Shown: positions 53,857 through 62,568 of the stretch, piece by piece | Layout of the letters: each line of letters starts with the position of its first letter | Position numbering within the stretch: the first letter of the stretch is position 1 | Source of the DNA: Pseudonocardia xinjiangensis | GTDB taxonomy: Bacteria; Actinomycetota; Actinomycetes; Mycobacteriales; Pseudonocardiaceae | Direction: 5' to 3' | Assembly: GCF_012911925.1 (NCBI RefSeq) | Contig: NZ_JAAXKY010000019.1 | Location: 1 to 64,000, forward strand | Length of the DNA stretch: 64,000 nucleotides | Translations under genes and position numbers: made by a program | The notes under the pieces: generated by a model | What the model was told of the DNA's origin: nothing | Databases searched by the model: none | Seen by the model: the letters and a program-made list of their open reading frames with translations, nothing else

Positions 53857-54942
53857 TCAGGCCAGGGCGGCGGCGATCTGCTTGCGGATCTCGGGGAGCT
53901 TCGCGTGGAGCTTGTCGCCCGGGCACTCCGTGGTGGTTTCCCAGTCCTGGTGCCCGGAGATGGTCGGCACCGTGGCCGTGGCACCGGAGATCGGGTTGAC
54001 GTAGTCGGTGGTGCCCGTGGGGTCGAGCCGGCAGACGCGGGTGAGCACCGTGAGCACCTGGAGCAGGGTGTCCAGCGCCGCGGACGTGGGCTCCACGTCG
54101 ATGAGGTCGCCGAGCAGCACCACCCCGACGTTGCCGGCGTTGAAGCCGCCGACGTGGGCGGCGTTGGCCATCAGCGGTGCCTTGTGGGTGGACGCGTCGC
54201 CGAAGACCGGAACCGGGTCGTCCCCCGACCAGCGGCCCTCGTAGAGGGCGCCCGCCTCGTCGATCAGCAGGTGGTAGCCGAGGTCACCGAACTCGCGCGT
54301 GACCGTGTGGTCGTAGTAGATCCCGCGCACCGTGCTCGCCGGGTTGGGGTCGTTGTTCTGGGTGGCCGAGTGGTGCACGGTCAGCGTCTGCACCGGGTGC
54401 CAGGTGGGCGGGAACAGCTCGGTGCCCTCGGCGCTGAACCGCAGCCCCTCGTCGGCACCCCACCCGGCGCGGGTGCGGTAGACCAGGCCGCCGTCCCACT
54501 TCTCGCTCCGAGGTCCGGAAGCCGACTTCGGCTCGGCCATCGTGTTGATCTCGCCGACCCGGACCGGGGTGTCGGTGCCCATGTCGAGTGTGTACTCCCC
54601 GGTGTCGGGGACGGCCACCAGCGCGGAGCGCCGTCGGCCGGGCCTGTCGTCGCGCCCCCCACCGCACGCCGCCCGTACCGGTACGGCCTGCCAGTCCGAC
54701 CCGACCCGCACCCGCAACCCGACGTCGGGCTCTCCGGACCAGCTCAGCCCCAGGTGGGTGAGACGCTGCTCGGCCCGGACCGGTGCGGTGTCGCCGAGCA
54801 GCCGGAGCGTGCCGGTCACCCCCGGCTCGCCCGGCGGCGGGGCCGGTGCAGGGGTCTGCGCGAAGGCCGTGGTGGTGCCGGTGGCCACGGCCAGTGCTGC
54901 CGATCCTCCACCGAGAAGCAGCGCCCTGCGACTGACGGCCAT
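53857..54942 (-). CDS. Secreted N-acetylmuramoyl-L-alanine amidase (PGRP/Amidase_2)
   Basis: 361-aa exported peptidoglycan amidase. A twin-arginine-type signal is at the start (SRRALLLGGGSAALAVATG). A beta-rich N-terminal part follows, then the amidase domain from RAGWGADEGL. Zinc ligands appear as VHHSAT, GHQDWET and ECPGD. It cleaves between muramic acid and L-Ala. ATG 54942 has GGAGG 7 nt upstream; a longer frame would hide the signal peptide. Confidence 0.92.
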   Translation of the reverse strand: MAVSRRALLLGGGSAALAVATGTTTAFAQTPAPAPPPGEPGVTGTLRLLGDTAPVRAEQRLTHLGLSWSGEPDVGLRVRVGSDWQAVPVRAACGGGRDDRPGRRRSALVAVPDTGEYTLDMGTDTPVRVGEINTMAEPKSASGPRSEKWDGGLVYRTRAGWGADEGLRFSAEGTELFPPTWHPVQTLTVHHSATQNNDPNPASTVRGIYYDHTVTREFGDLGYHLLIDEAGALYEGRWSGDDPVPVFGDASTHKAPLMANAAHVGGFNAGNVGVVLLGDLIDVEPTSAALDTLLQVLTVLTRVCRLDPTGTTDYVNPISGATATVPTISGHQDWETTTECPGDKLHAKLPEIRKQIAAALA

Positions 54943-55037
54943 GGTGATCCTCCGAGGGGTGAGTGCCGGGTACGTTAACCCGTTCGGAGGTATGCCCGAC
55001 AAGCGGGCATGATCTTGACGATCCGCGTGCGGGGGCG

Positions 55038-55832
55038 TCAGCGGCTACCCGCTGCGGCCCGCGCTGCGGCGAGCAGCTCCGACACCCGGTGCCCCAGCCT
55101 GCGGGGGTCGGTGGGCGCAACCGTGGTCCACTCGACGCCGTCCTCGCCCGTGGAGCGCGTCACGAGGTAGCGGCCGCGGGGTCCGTCGAGGATCGCGAGT
55201 ACACCGCCCGCGCGGCGGAGCACGCCCCAGCGGTCGGCGCTGAGGGCGACGATCTGCGCGCCCGCGTCGATGCCGGTGACCATGCGGGCCAGGAGGCCGG
55301 CATCGGCCGGAGCGACCTTCCCGGCGAGGAGCGCCGTCCGCAGTCCGAGGCCCGGCGCGGCGGTGGAGAGCACGGCCGACGGCACGGTGGCGGCCCGCCC
55401 GGGACCCGGCGGGACGTGGGGGAGCGCGCGCAGCAGCGCGACCGGCAGCGAGCCGTGCGCTCCCAGGGTGACGGTGGCGTCCTGGCGGACCGCCAGCACG
55501 CACGCGTCGGGGCCGCCTGCGGCCACGGCCCGCACCCTGTGCTGCCACCGCCCCCGCAGCTCCAGCTGTTCGGCGGGGCGGGCCAGGAGGTGCAGCAGCC
55601 GGGTGAGCCCGGGGTCCGGTCCGGACGGCCCGGCGAGCCCGCGCCGGCGCAGCGCCTGCCAGCCCGCCGCCTGGAGCTCCCGCCGCCCGGCACGGGTGCG
55701 GCCCGGCGACTCCAGGCGCAGGACGACGGGCGTGGGGCCGAGCCGGAGCCGCTCCCACAGCACGTCGAACTCGACGGCGGTGAGCACGTGCCGGGGTGCG
55801 TCGGGCAGCGGTTCGAGGGCGGGCTCGGCCAT
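55038..55832 (-). CDS. EspG-like ESX secretion accessory protein
   Basis: 264-aa protein resembling the EspG family, cytoplasmic chaperones of type VII (ESX) substrates. The N-terminal motif LTAVEFDVLWERLRLGPTPVV, the RAGRRELQAAGWQAL helix and the overall length fit. No ESX membrane genes or PE/PPE/WXG100 genes are seen in this window, so this would be an orphan copy. GGAGG is 5 nt before ATG 55832. Confidence 0.72.
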   Translation of the reverse strand: MAEPALEPLPDAPRHVLTAVEFDVLWERLRLGPTPVVLRLESPGRTRAGRRELQAAGWQALRRRGLAGPSGPDPGLTRLLHLLARPAEQLELRGRWQHRVRAVAAGGPDACVLAVRQDATVTLGAHGSLPVALLRALPHVPPGPGRAATVPSAVLSTAAPGLGLRTALLAGKVAPADAGLLARMVTGIDAGAQIVALSADRWGVLRRAGGVLAILDGPRGRYLVTRSTGEDGVEWTTVAPTDPRRLGHRVSELLAAARAAAGSR

Positions 55833-56020
55833 GGTGTCCTCCCGTGCGCGAGATCTCGCGGCGACGGTAGGGCGGGGAGATCCGGTGCCGGGGGCGTTCC
55901 CGGGAACCTGTGTACGAACGTGAACGACCCCGGGACGCACGACGGCCGGTGCGGCTGCAGTCCGCACCGGCCGTCGCGGTCTCCGGCAACCGGTCGAACC
56001 GGCGTCGGACCTCTTGCTGG

Positions 56021-56260
56021 TCATTCGGCCTGACGCGCACGCAGTTGCTCACGGAACTGCTCCACCGGCAGGCCGCCCCAGCCCCAGTTCTCGGTCTCGA
56101 CCTCGTCGATGATGACGAAGGTGGAGTCGACCGGTTTGTTCAGCACGTCGAGCAGCAGCGCGCTGACTCCGCTGATGAGCGCGGCCTTCTCCTCGGCGGT
56201 CACCGAGTGCGCGTCAGGAGTGGTTCCCTCTCGGGTCACCTGGATGGTCACGACCGGCAT
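56021..56260 (-). CDS. 4-oxalocrotonate tautomerase-like enzyme
   Basis: 79-aa tautomerase. Met-Pro start gives the catalytic N-terminal Pro (MPVVTIQVTREG), and the helix AEEKAALISGVSALLLDVL is typical. ATG 56260 follows AGGAAGAA. First of three clustered minus-strand genes with an SDR and an MFS transporter, downstream of a LysR regulator. Its substrate is unknown. Confidence 0.88.
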   Translation of the reverse strand: MPVVTIQVTREGTTPDAHSVTAEEKAALISGVSALLLDVLNKPVDSTFVIIDEVETENWGWGGLPVEQFREQLRARQAE

Positions 56261-56293
56261 TTCTTCCTGCTCCTCTCCGAGATGTTGCGCGGG

Positions 56294-57010
56294 TCAGTGA
56301 CCGGCGCTCTGGCCGCCGTCGACGTGCAGGACTTCTCCGGTCACGAAGGGCGCCGACTCGAGATAGACGACGGCGTCGACGACGTCGCTGGTCTCGCCCA
56401 TGTGGCCCACGGGGTGCAGTCCGGCGAGGGCCTCGTGGGTCTCGACCGGGTGCATCGGGGTCTTGATGATTCCCGGAGACACGGCGTTCACGCGGATGCC
56501 GCGCGTCGCGTACTCGATGGCCAGCGACTTCGTGGCGGCGCCCAGGCCGCCCTTCGTCAGCGAGGCGAGCACGGACGGCACGTTCGAGTTGGCGTGGTCG
56601 ACCAGGCTCGTCGTGATGTTGACGATGTGCCCTGTTCCCTGGCTCTCCATGAGTTCCACGGCTCCTTGCGTGATGCGGAAGAACCCGGCCAGGTTCACCC
56701 GCACCACCGCGGCGAAGTCCTCCTCCGTGTACTCGGTGAAAGGCTTCGCGATGAAGAGGCCGGCGTTGTTGACCAGTGTGTCAACGCGGCCGAACCTGCT
56801 CAGTGCCTCTCCGATCACCCGCTGCGCAGTATCTGCGTCGGCGATGTCGCCCTGGACACTCACGATGTCCGGGTCCTCGGACGGCGCGATCGAGCGTGAG
56901 TTCGCGACCACGCCGTAGCCCAGCTTCCGGTAGGCGCTGACCAGGTCGGCGCCGATACCCTGCGAGGCGCCGGTGATGATGGCGACCTGCTGTCCCTGGA
57001 GGTTTCCCAC
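56294..57010 (-). CDS. SDR-family protein lacking the catalytic tyrosine
   Basis: 238-aa Rossmann-fold SDR with cofactor motif TGASQGIG, NNAG and ITTS. The segment where Tyr-x-x-x-Lys is expected reads VPSVLASLTKGG: the Lys is kept but Tyr is missing. Activity may depend on another residue or be lost. The C-terminus (VTGEVLHVDGGQSAGH) is intact. GTG 57010 is preceded by AAGGGGAA. It sits between the tautomerase and MFS genes. Confidence 0.9.
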   Translation of the reverse strand: MGNLQGQQVAIITGASQGIGADLVSAYRKLGYGVVANSRSIAPSEDPDIVSVQGDIADADTAQRVIGEALSRFGRVDTLVNNAGLFIAKPFTEYTEEDFAAVVRVNLAGFFRITQGAVELMESQGTGHIVNITTSLVDHANSNVPSVLASLTKGGLGAATKSLAIEYATRGIRVNAVSPGIIKTPMHPVETHEALAGLHPVGHMGETSDVVDAVVYLESAPFVTGEVLHVDGGQSAGH

Positions 57011-57052
57011 GGTCTGTTCCCCTTCGTGTTCTCTGGTTGTCGTGCGGAGTGG

Positions 57053-58255
57053 TTATCGAGAGATTTCCGCCACGCGATCCGGCCGGCGCGGGAATCGGAA
57101 TCGCAGTGCCGCGGAGGCGAGGGCGGCGGCGAGGACAGCGGCGGCGCCGACCAGCAGAGGCTGCTGGTAGCCATGGCTCAACAACGGGGTGACGACCAGC
57201 GGGCCGGCGATCTGCCCGGCCCCGTACCCGGTGGTCAACAAGGCCACCGCACGCGGGAACCGCAGGTGCGCGCCGATCCCGAGTGCCATCGAGGTGACGC
57301 CAACGAACGTCGCACCGAACAGCAGAGCTGACACCACCGCTGGTCCGATGCCCCCGGAGACAGCGGGCAGAGCGATGCCGAGAGCCTGGATCACCAGCGC
57401 GACCGGCAGCAGCGCCGATGCCGGCCACCGCTTGCCCAGCCGCGCCCACAGGGCGCAGGACGGCAGGGCGGCGAGCCCGACCAGAACCCACGCACCGCTG
57501 CCGGTCGAGCCGGAGGCGTTCTGGTCCATCGCCGCCACCAGGAACGTCCCGGCGATGATGTAGCCGACACCTTCCAGCGTGTAGCCGGCGAACAGCGCCC
57601 AGAACCAGGTGTCCGTCCCCGGCCCGGCCCGGCCGACTCCGGCCGCGCCCTCCGGTTCCGGATCCGGTTGCAGCGCCCAGGCGCCTGCCGCGAGGACGAG
57701 CGCGAGAGCCGCCGACGCCCACCAGGCCGCCCGCCAGGTGGCCACCGACCGGAGGAGGAGCACCAGGATCCCGGACAGGGCGATGCCGGTGCCGATGCCG
57801 CCGAACGCCCATCCGGTCAGGTGCGAACCGTGATCACGCAGGTGACGGTGCACGGCACTGACGGCGATGACGAACACGAGCGCGCTGGTGGCGCCCGCGG
57901 TCAGCCGCAGCACGGCCCACACTGCGTCGTTCTGCGTGACCGGCATCAGCGCCAAGGTCGCGACCAGCACGATCAGCGACGTGCGCAGGGCCACCGCCGA
58001 GCGCACCAACGCCGGGACGAGGATTCCGGCCGACGCCCCGGCGAGATAGCCGACGTAGTTCGCCGTCGCCAGCGCCGACCCCCACTGCGGGGACAGGCTC
58101 GTCTGCGCTTGCATCAGGGGCAGCATCGGGGTGTAGACGAACCTGCCGATCCCCATGCTCGCCGCGAGCGCCGCCGCGCCCTGCCCGACGATCGGCCACG
58201 GGGACGACGATGCTTCCGAGCACATTGCTCGCCTTGCGCTCACGACGCGGATCAT
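57053..58255 (-). CDS. MFS transporter (YbfB/YjiJ family)
   Basis: 400-aa 12-helix transporter; MGIGRFVYTPMLPLMQ near residue 35 is the family hallmark. It may move the compound handled by the tautomerase and SDR encoded next. ATG 58255 starts at MIRVVSARRAM; a later Met is possible. A GGGAG-type site lies farther upstream than usual (about 12 nt), so the exact start is uncertain. Confidence 0.88.
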   Translation of the reverse strand: MIRVVSARRAMCSEASSSPWPIVGQGAAALAASMGIGRFVYTPMLPLMQAQTSLSPQWGSALATANYVGYLAGASAGILVPALVRSAVALRTSLIVLVATLALMPVTQNDAVWAVLRLTAGATSALVFVIAVSAVHRHLRDHGSHLTGWAFGGIGTGIALSGILVLLLRSVATWRAAWWASAALALVLAAGAWALQPDPEPEGAAGVGRAGPGTDTWFWALFAGYTLEGVGYIIAGTFLVAAMDQNASGSTGSGAWVLVGLAALPSCALWARLGKRWPASALLPVALVIQALGIALPAVSGGIGPAVVSALLFGATFVGVTSMALGIGAHLRFPRAVALLTTGYGAGQIAGPLVVTPLLSHGYQQPLLVGAAAVLAAALASAALRFRFPRRPDRVAEISR

Positions 58256-58402
58256 GACGACGAGTTCTCCCTTGTCGGCTCGTCATCGAACGTAAGCGCG
58301 GCACGGCGCCTTGTTAAATGCCTGGCGTAGCGCATCCATGCTCCGCAGGCATGGACGTCGGGCTACGGAATTTCCGGGCGCTCGCCGCTTTCGGTCAGCA
58401 GT

Positions 58403-59251
58403 TCAGGAACTGGTCGCGGCAACGGCGGCTTCGACGAACTTCCGCATCAATGCCTCCTGCACGTGCGGCATGAATACGAGGGAAACAGGGACCGGTGGCG
58501 CGCCGACCAGCGGGACGAACCTGACGGCCGAGTGAATGTGACGCCGCCTCGCGACGTCGGGGACCACGCCGATCCCGCGGTCCGCGGCCACCGACTCCAG
58601 CCATTCGTCGAAGTTCGCGGTCTCGATGATGCGAGCCGGTCCCTCCCCCGGCGCCCACGTCCAGGGTCCGGTCGTGCCGCTGAGGGTGTTGACCACGAGC
58701 GGCCACTTGGTCACGTCGCTCCAGGCCAACTGTTCCCGGTCGGCCAGTTCGGAGTGTTCCGAGCACACCGCGACCCGTTTCTCGTCGAACAGGTGCACCA
58801 CGCGGATCGGTGACGGGGCGATGTCGCCGCGAACGAGCGCGACGTCGATCGTGTGCTGCCGGAGGCAGGAAAGCGGGTCGTCGCAGCGGACCAGCGAGAC
58901 GGTGTTGCCCGTGGCCTGTTCGAACATGCTCACCGCGTGCTGGGCCCATGGATCGGGCAGCAGCCAGCTGAACCCGAGGCGGACGGTGACCTGTCCGCGC
59001 ACGGCCGCCAGAGCCTCGTCCATCTCGGCGAGCACCCGCTCGGCACGGATCAGGAACTCCTGCCCGGCTTCGGTGAGCTCGAACCGGCGCGAGGTCCTGT
59101 CGAGCAGTCGCACCTGGAGTGCCGCCTCGAGTTGCTGGACCGTGCGCGTCAACGCCGGCTGGGTGATCAGGAGTTGCTCCGCCGCGCGGGTGAACGACCG
59201 CTGCCGCGCGACGGCGGCGAACGCCCGGAGATGACGGAGTTCGACGTCCAC
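58403..59251 (-). CDS. LysR-family transcriptional regulator
   Basis: 282-aa regulator. The winged HTH is in ELRHLRAFAAVARQRSFTRA...LLITQPALTRTVQQLE; the effector domain runs from about residue 90. It precedes the MFS-SDR-tautomerase genes on the same strand across a 147-bp gap, and probably controls them. The GTG start has TATGCT 8 nt upstream. The ligand is likely an aromatic or keto acid, by analogy only. Confidence 0.9.
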   Translation of the reverse strand: MDVELRHLRAFAAVARQRSFTRAAEQLLITQPALTRTVQQLEAALQVRLLDRTSRRFELTEAGQEFLIRAERVLAEMDEALAAVRGQVTVRLGFSWLLPDPWAQHAVSMFEQATGNTVSLVRCDDPLSCLRQHTIDVALVRGDIAPSPIRVVHLFDEKRVAVCSEHSELADREQLAWSDVTKWPLVVNTLSGTTGPWTWAPGEGPARIIETANFDEWLESVAADRGIGVVPDVARRRHIHSAVRFVPLVGAPPVPVSLVFMPHVQEALMRKFVEAAVAATSS

Positions 59252-59259
59252 GCCTCCGC

Positions 59260-59265
59260 AGCATA
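59260..59265 (-). promoter_or_regulatory. Predicted -10 box of the LysR gene (leaderless)
   Basis: TATGCT on the minus strand lies 8 nt before GTG 59251. A GGAGG sits one base from the start, too close to serve as a normal ribosome-binding site. Confidence 0.4.
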
Positions 59266-59414
59266 GGTCCGGGTACGCCGGGCAGGAGATGGCCGACGAC
59301 GTGTTCTGGCCGGGACCGGTTCCTCTCCGGCCGACCGCGCATCCCCCGTGATCGAGGGAGCGTCCCCCGGACGGGGGAGGCGCCCGAAGCGGGTGTGATG
59401 GGCATCATGGACGC

Positions 59415-60611
59415 ATGAACTGGCAGGAGGTGCCGCGTCGCGCCGTCTACCTGCTGATAGGCGCCGCATTCTGCCTCGCCATCGCGATCATCGTCTGGAC
59501 CTTCTCCCCGGCGTTGGCCGGGCCCGGGCTGCCGATGCCCGCACTGGTGGTGGCGCTCGCGTCGGTACCGGTGCTGACCATCGGTCTGCTCCCCGGGATC
59601 CGCGACCTGCAGGTCGAGGCGGCCCGTTCGCTGCTGCGGGTCGACACCGGGCTCGTCCGTCCGCAACAGCTCCGGTGGGAGCACCGGTGGCGCACCGCCG
59701 TCTACACCGCCGCCCACCAGATCCTGGGCTTCGCCACCGGGCTGTGGGTGGTGCTCGCGGTGTGGGTACTGGGCGCGTTGGCCGTCGTCATCGTGCGGGG
59801 CGGCCAGGCCGAGTTCATCGTCCGGCTGGCCCGGCCGTCGACCCCGCTGGGCTGGGTGCTCACCGCAGCGGGGGCGGTGGGCGTCGTCGCCGGGACCGTC
59901 GGGCTCGTCCTCGGTGCCGGCGCGGTGATGGCCCGGGCCGCGTCCCGGCTGCTGGGGCCGACCAGCACGGACCGGCTCGCCGAGGTCACGGCCCGGCTGC
60001 ACCAGGAGACCGAGTACCGCCGGCTGTCACGTGACCTGCACGACGGCGTCGGGCACGCGTTGAGCGGCATCTCCTTGCACGCCACCGCCGGCGCCCGGCT
60101 GCTGCGCCGCGATCCGGATGTGGCGGCCGAGTCCTTCGCCACGATCGAGGCACTCGCCGGGCGAGCGCTCGGCGAGCTGGATCAGGTGCTGGCACTGCTG
60201 CGCGACGACGAGCCGTTGCGGCAACCCGAACCGGGGCTCGACCAGCTCGAAACCCTCGTCGACGAGCATCGCAAGCTCGGTCTGGACGTGACGTTCGAGG
60301 TGGCAGAGCTGCCGGTCGGCCCGCTCCTGTCCACCACGGCGTACCGCGTCTGCTCGGAGGCTCTGCACAACGCCGCCAAGCACGGCGGACCCGGGCCCGT
60401 CACCCTCAGGGTGAGACCGGAGGGCGACCACCTCGTCATCACCGCGACCAACCCCGCCGGTACCGGCGCGCCGTCGCGCCGCCGCGGACGCGGGCTCGTC
60501 GGTCTCGACGAACGCGTCGCGCTGCTCGGCGGCCGGTTCGAGGCGGGCGCCGAGAACGCCCAATGGCGGCTGTCCGCGCACCTGCCGCGGGCGGTGGGCC
60601 ACCGTGGGTGA
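59415..60611 (+). CDS. NarL-type sensor histidine kinase
   Basis: 398-aa kinase. Four hydrophobic segments (residues 9-60 and 100-180) are followed by the HisKA_3 region with RDLHDGVGHALSG, an N-box (SEALHNAAKHG) and a G-box (GRGLVGLDERV). No extra outer domain follows, unlike the kinase at 27900. Its stop overlaps the response regulator start by 8 nt. It is divergent from the LysR gene. Signal unknown. Confidence 0.92.
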   Translation: MNWQEVPRRAVYLLIGAAFCLAIAIIVWTFSPALAGPGLPMPALVVALASVPVLTIGLLPGIRDLQVEAARSLLRVDTGLVRPQQLRWEHRWRTAVYTAAHQILGFATGLWVVLAVWVLGALAVVIVRGGQAEFIVRLARPSTPLGWVLTAAGAVGVVAGTVGLVLGAGAVMARAASRLLGPTSTDRLAEVTARLHQETEYRRLSRDLHDGVGHALSGISLHATAGARLLRRDPDVAAESFATIEALAGRALGELDQVLALLRDDEPLRQPEPGLDQLETLVDEHRKLGLDVTFEVAELPVGPLLSTTAYRVCSEALHNAAKHGGPGPVTLRVRPEGDHLVITATNPAGTGAPSRRRGRGLVGLDERVALLGGRFEAGAENAQWRLSAHLPRAVGHRG

Positions 60612-61254
60612 ACCGATCTCCGTCGCGGTCGTCGACGACGAACCGATCATCCGCAGCGGCCTGCGCAACCTGCTTCAGTCCGAGCCGGACATCGAGGTGG
60701 TCGGTGAGGCGAGCGACGGCGTCGAGGCGGTGGGACTGGTCCGCCGCATGCGTCCCGCGGTCGTGTGCATGGACGTCCAGATGCCCAAGCTCGACGGCAT
60801 CCGGGCCACCCAGCAGCTGCTGACGCTGCCCGACGCGCCGCGGGTGCTGGTCTTCACGACGTTCGGCGCCGACGAGCACGTCTTCGGGGCGCTGCGCGCC
60901 GGTGCGTCCGGGTTCCTGCTCAAGCGTGCGAACGCCGAGCAGATCATCACCGCGGTGCGGACCGTCGCGCTCGGGGAGAGCCTGGTGTTCCCCGAGGCGC
61001 TACGAACGCTCGTGGCCACCCGGGCCCCCGCAGAGGTCACCTACCGGGGGCCGGCGCTGACCGACCGGGAGAGCGACGTTCTGACCCAGGTGGCCGCGGG
61101 GCAGACCAACGCCGAGATCGCGCAAGCGCTCTTCCTGGGCGTCGAGACCGTACGCACCCACATGTCCCGGATACTCGCCAAGCTCGGAGCACGCGACCGC
61201 ACGCAGGCCGTGGTCATCGCTTACACGACAGGCCTCATCCCGCTTCGTCACTGA
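60604..61254 (+). CDS. NarL/LuxR-family response regulator
   Basis: 216-aa partner of the kinase. The receiver shows VVDDEP, the phospho-acceptor Asp in VCMDVQMP (about residue 57), FTTF and LLKRAN. The C-terminal HTH contains LTDRESDVLTQVAAGQTNAE. GTG 60604 overlaps the kinase end. Its own 3' end overlaps the convergent membrane-protein gene by 20 nt. Confidence 0.93.
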   Translation: MGEPISVAVVDDEPIIRSGLRNLLQSEPDIEVVGEASDGVEAVGLVRRMRPAVVCMDVQMPKLDGIRATQQLLTLPDAPRVLVFTTFGADEHVFGALRAGASGFLLKRANAEQIITAVRTVALGESLVFPEALRTLVATRAPAEVTYRGPALTDRESDVLTQVAAGQTNAEIAQALFLGVETVRTHMSRILAKLGARDRTQAVVIAYTTGLIPLRH

Positions 61255-62194
61255 TCAGGCCCGTTTGGATGCCCTGACACTCGGGTCTGGTCAGGCGGTA
61301 GTAGGAGGTCGACGCGACGAGCAGGCCGGCACCCCAGAGGGTGTAGCCACCGATCTCCAGCACGGCGCCCAGGCCGGCGGGTGTCGCCCCCACGGCCATC
61401 GCGGTCATCCCGCCGACGCCGAAGTACGCGCTCAACCCGACCCCCATGAACACTCCTGGCCCGAGCACCAGCCACCTGGGGACGAACTGCCCGGCCCACG
61501 GCGACCAGTTCGGCCACACTCGTCCCCACAGGTGAGCAAGTGCCAACGGCAACAACGTCCCCGCCAGCACCATGAGGCCGAAGAAGATCGTGAACCCGGC
61601 CCCGCCCGGTCCGTCGAGGTTCAGCCCTTCCACGAGTGCGGGGCTGAGCCGTGCCGCCAGACCGGCGACAGCCACGTAGGCGCCCGCGTAGGCCCACCAC
61701 GGCGACGGCTCGGTGCGCCGCTCCGGGGACAGTCCGTGAACCCGGCCGCAGCGATCACATGCCGACCGGACATGGCGAAGCTCCGTGGCGGCGCACCACA
61801 GCGTCAGAGCTCCGGCCGCGACGCCCGCGCTCCGCAAGGGCAGCCCGACGAGCTGATCCCGGCTGTCGACACCGAACGGCAGCATGAAGATCATCGTCAG
61901 ATCGATCCAGAACAGGAGGCAGTACGCGATCATCGACGCTCCCGCCGCCCATCCCAGCCACGCCAGCAGCCGGCGCCATCGGGGCGGCCACCGGCGCGTC
62001 GCACCCAGACCTGTCGCCAGGCAGAACGCTGCGGACAGCGCCGCCGGTAGCACCGTCACCCACCCCGCTGGGAAGAACGTCACCCCACTGAAGGACGGTG
62101 AGCCGGCAACCGCCCTCGAGGCGAGGACCACCGCGTACCCGGCCGACCATCCAGCGGCAAGCAAGGCCGGCCACCTGGCCGAACAGGACCCCAT
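61235..62194 (-). CDS. Multi-pass membrane protein of unknown function
   Basis: 319-aa integral membrane protein with about eight hydrophobic segments and a Cys pair (RSACDRCGRVHG) in a loop near residue 150, reminiscent of a small metal-binding turn. No family recognised; it resembles uncharacterised actinomycete membrane proteins. ATG 62194 is chosen because TAGCTT lies 8 nt upstream; GTG 62200 is an alternative. Its last 20 nt overlap the response regulator on the other strand. Confidence 0.78.
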   Translation of the reverse strand: MGSCSARWPALLAAGWSAGYAVVLASRAVAGSPSFSGVTFFPAGWVTVLPAALSAAFCLATGLGATRRWPPRWRRLLAWLGWAAGASMIAYCLLFWIDLTMIFMLPFGVDSRDQLVGLPLRSAGVAAGALTLWCAATELRHVRSACDRCGRVHGLSPERRTEPSPWWAYAGAYVAVAGLAARLSPALVEGLNLDGPGGAGFTIFFGLMVLAGTLLPLALAHLWGRVWPNWSPWAGQFVPRWLVLGPGVFMGVGLSAYFGVGGMTAMAVGATPAGLGAVLEIGGYTLWGAGLLVASTSYYRLTRPECQGIQTGLISDEAG

Positions 62195-62546
62195 GGGCAC
62201 GAAAGCTAGGCGGCAACGGAACCGGATCAGTCCCCCTCGCGTGGGATCGCCGTCCCCCGCAGGGCCCCTTCCAGATAACCCGGCCCGCGTCGCGGAGGCC
62301 GAGTACGACCGCGTGTTCGCCAGCGCCTACCTCTCACACGAGGGACCGGCGCACGAGAAGAAGGACGCCACCGAGCTGGCCACCGCGGCGGAACGGGACG
62401 TCCGCGACATCGCCCAGCTCGCGTTCAAGCACGCCGACCGGCAGGCCCGCGCGCTCGAATCGGAACTGCGCGCTTACCAGTCCATCGGCGCTTCCGTCCG
62501 CGCAATGTACGGCGCAGAGACGGATCGGGCGGTGATCGCGCGGTGA
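62193..62546 (+). CDS. Small basic/helical protein, possibly of a mobile element
   Basis: 117-aa protein, basic at the start (MGTKARRQRNRISPPR) and helical after (EKKDATELATAAERDVRDIAQ...). No family assigned; size and position before a WhiB-like gene suggest a phage or integrative-element gene. ATG 62193 follows AGGA by 5 nt, but its start codon overlaps the start of the divergent membrane gene (shared CATG). GTG 62241 is an alternative start. Confidence 0.5.
   Translation: MGTKARRQRNRISPPRVGSPSPAGPLPDNPARVAEAEYDRVFASAYLSHEGPAHEKKDATELATAAERDVRDIAQLAFKHADRQARALESELRAYQSIGASVRAMYGAETDRAVIAR
62203..62208 (-). promoter_or_regulatory. Predicted -10 box of the membrane-protein gene (leaderless)
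   Basis: TAGCTT on the minus strand lies 8 nt before ATG 62194, inside the start of the plus-strand small gene. Confidence 0.35.
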
Positions 62547-62568
62547 ACAGTTCGAGCTGGTTGCGCTC

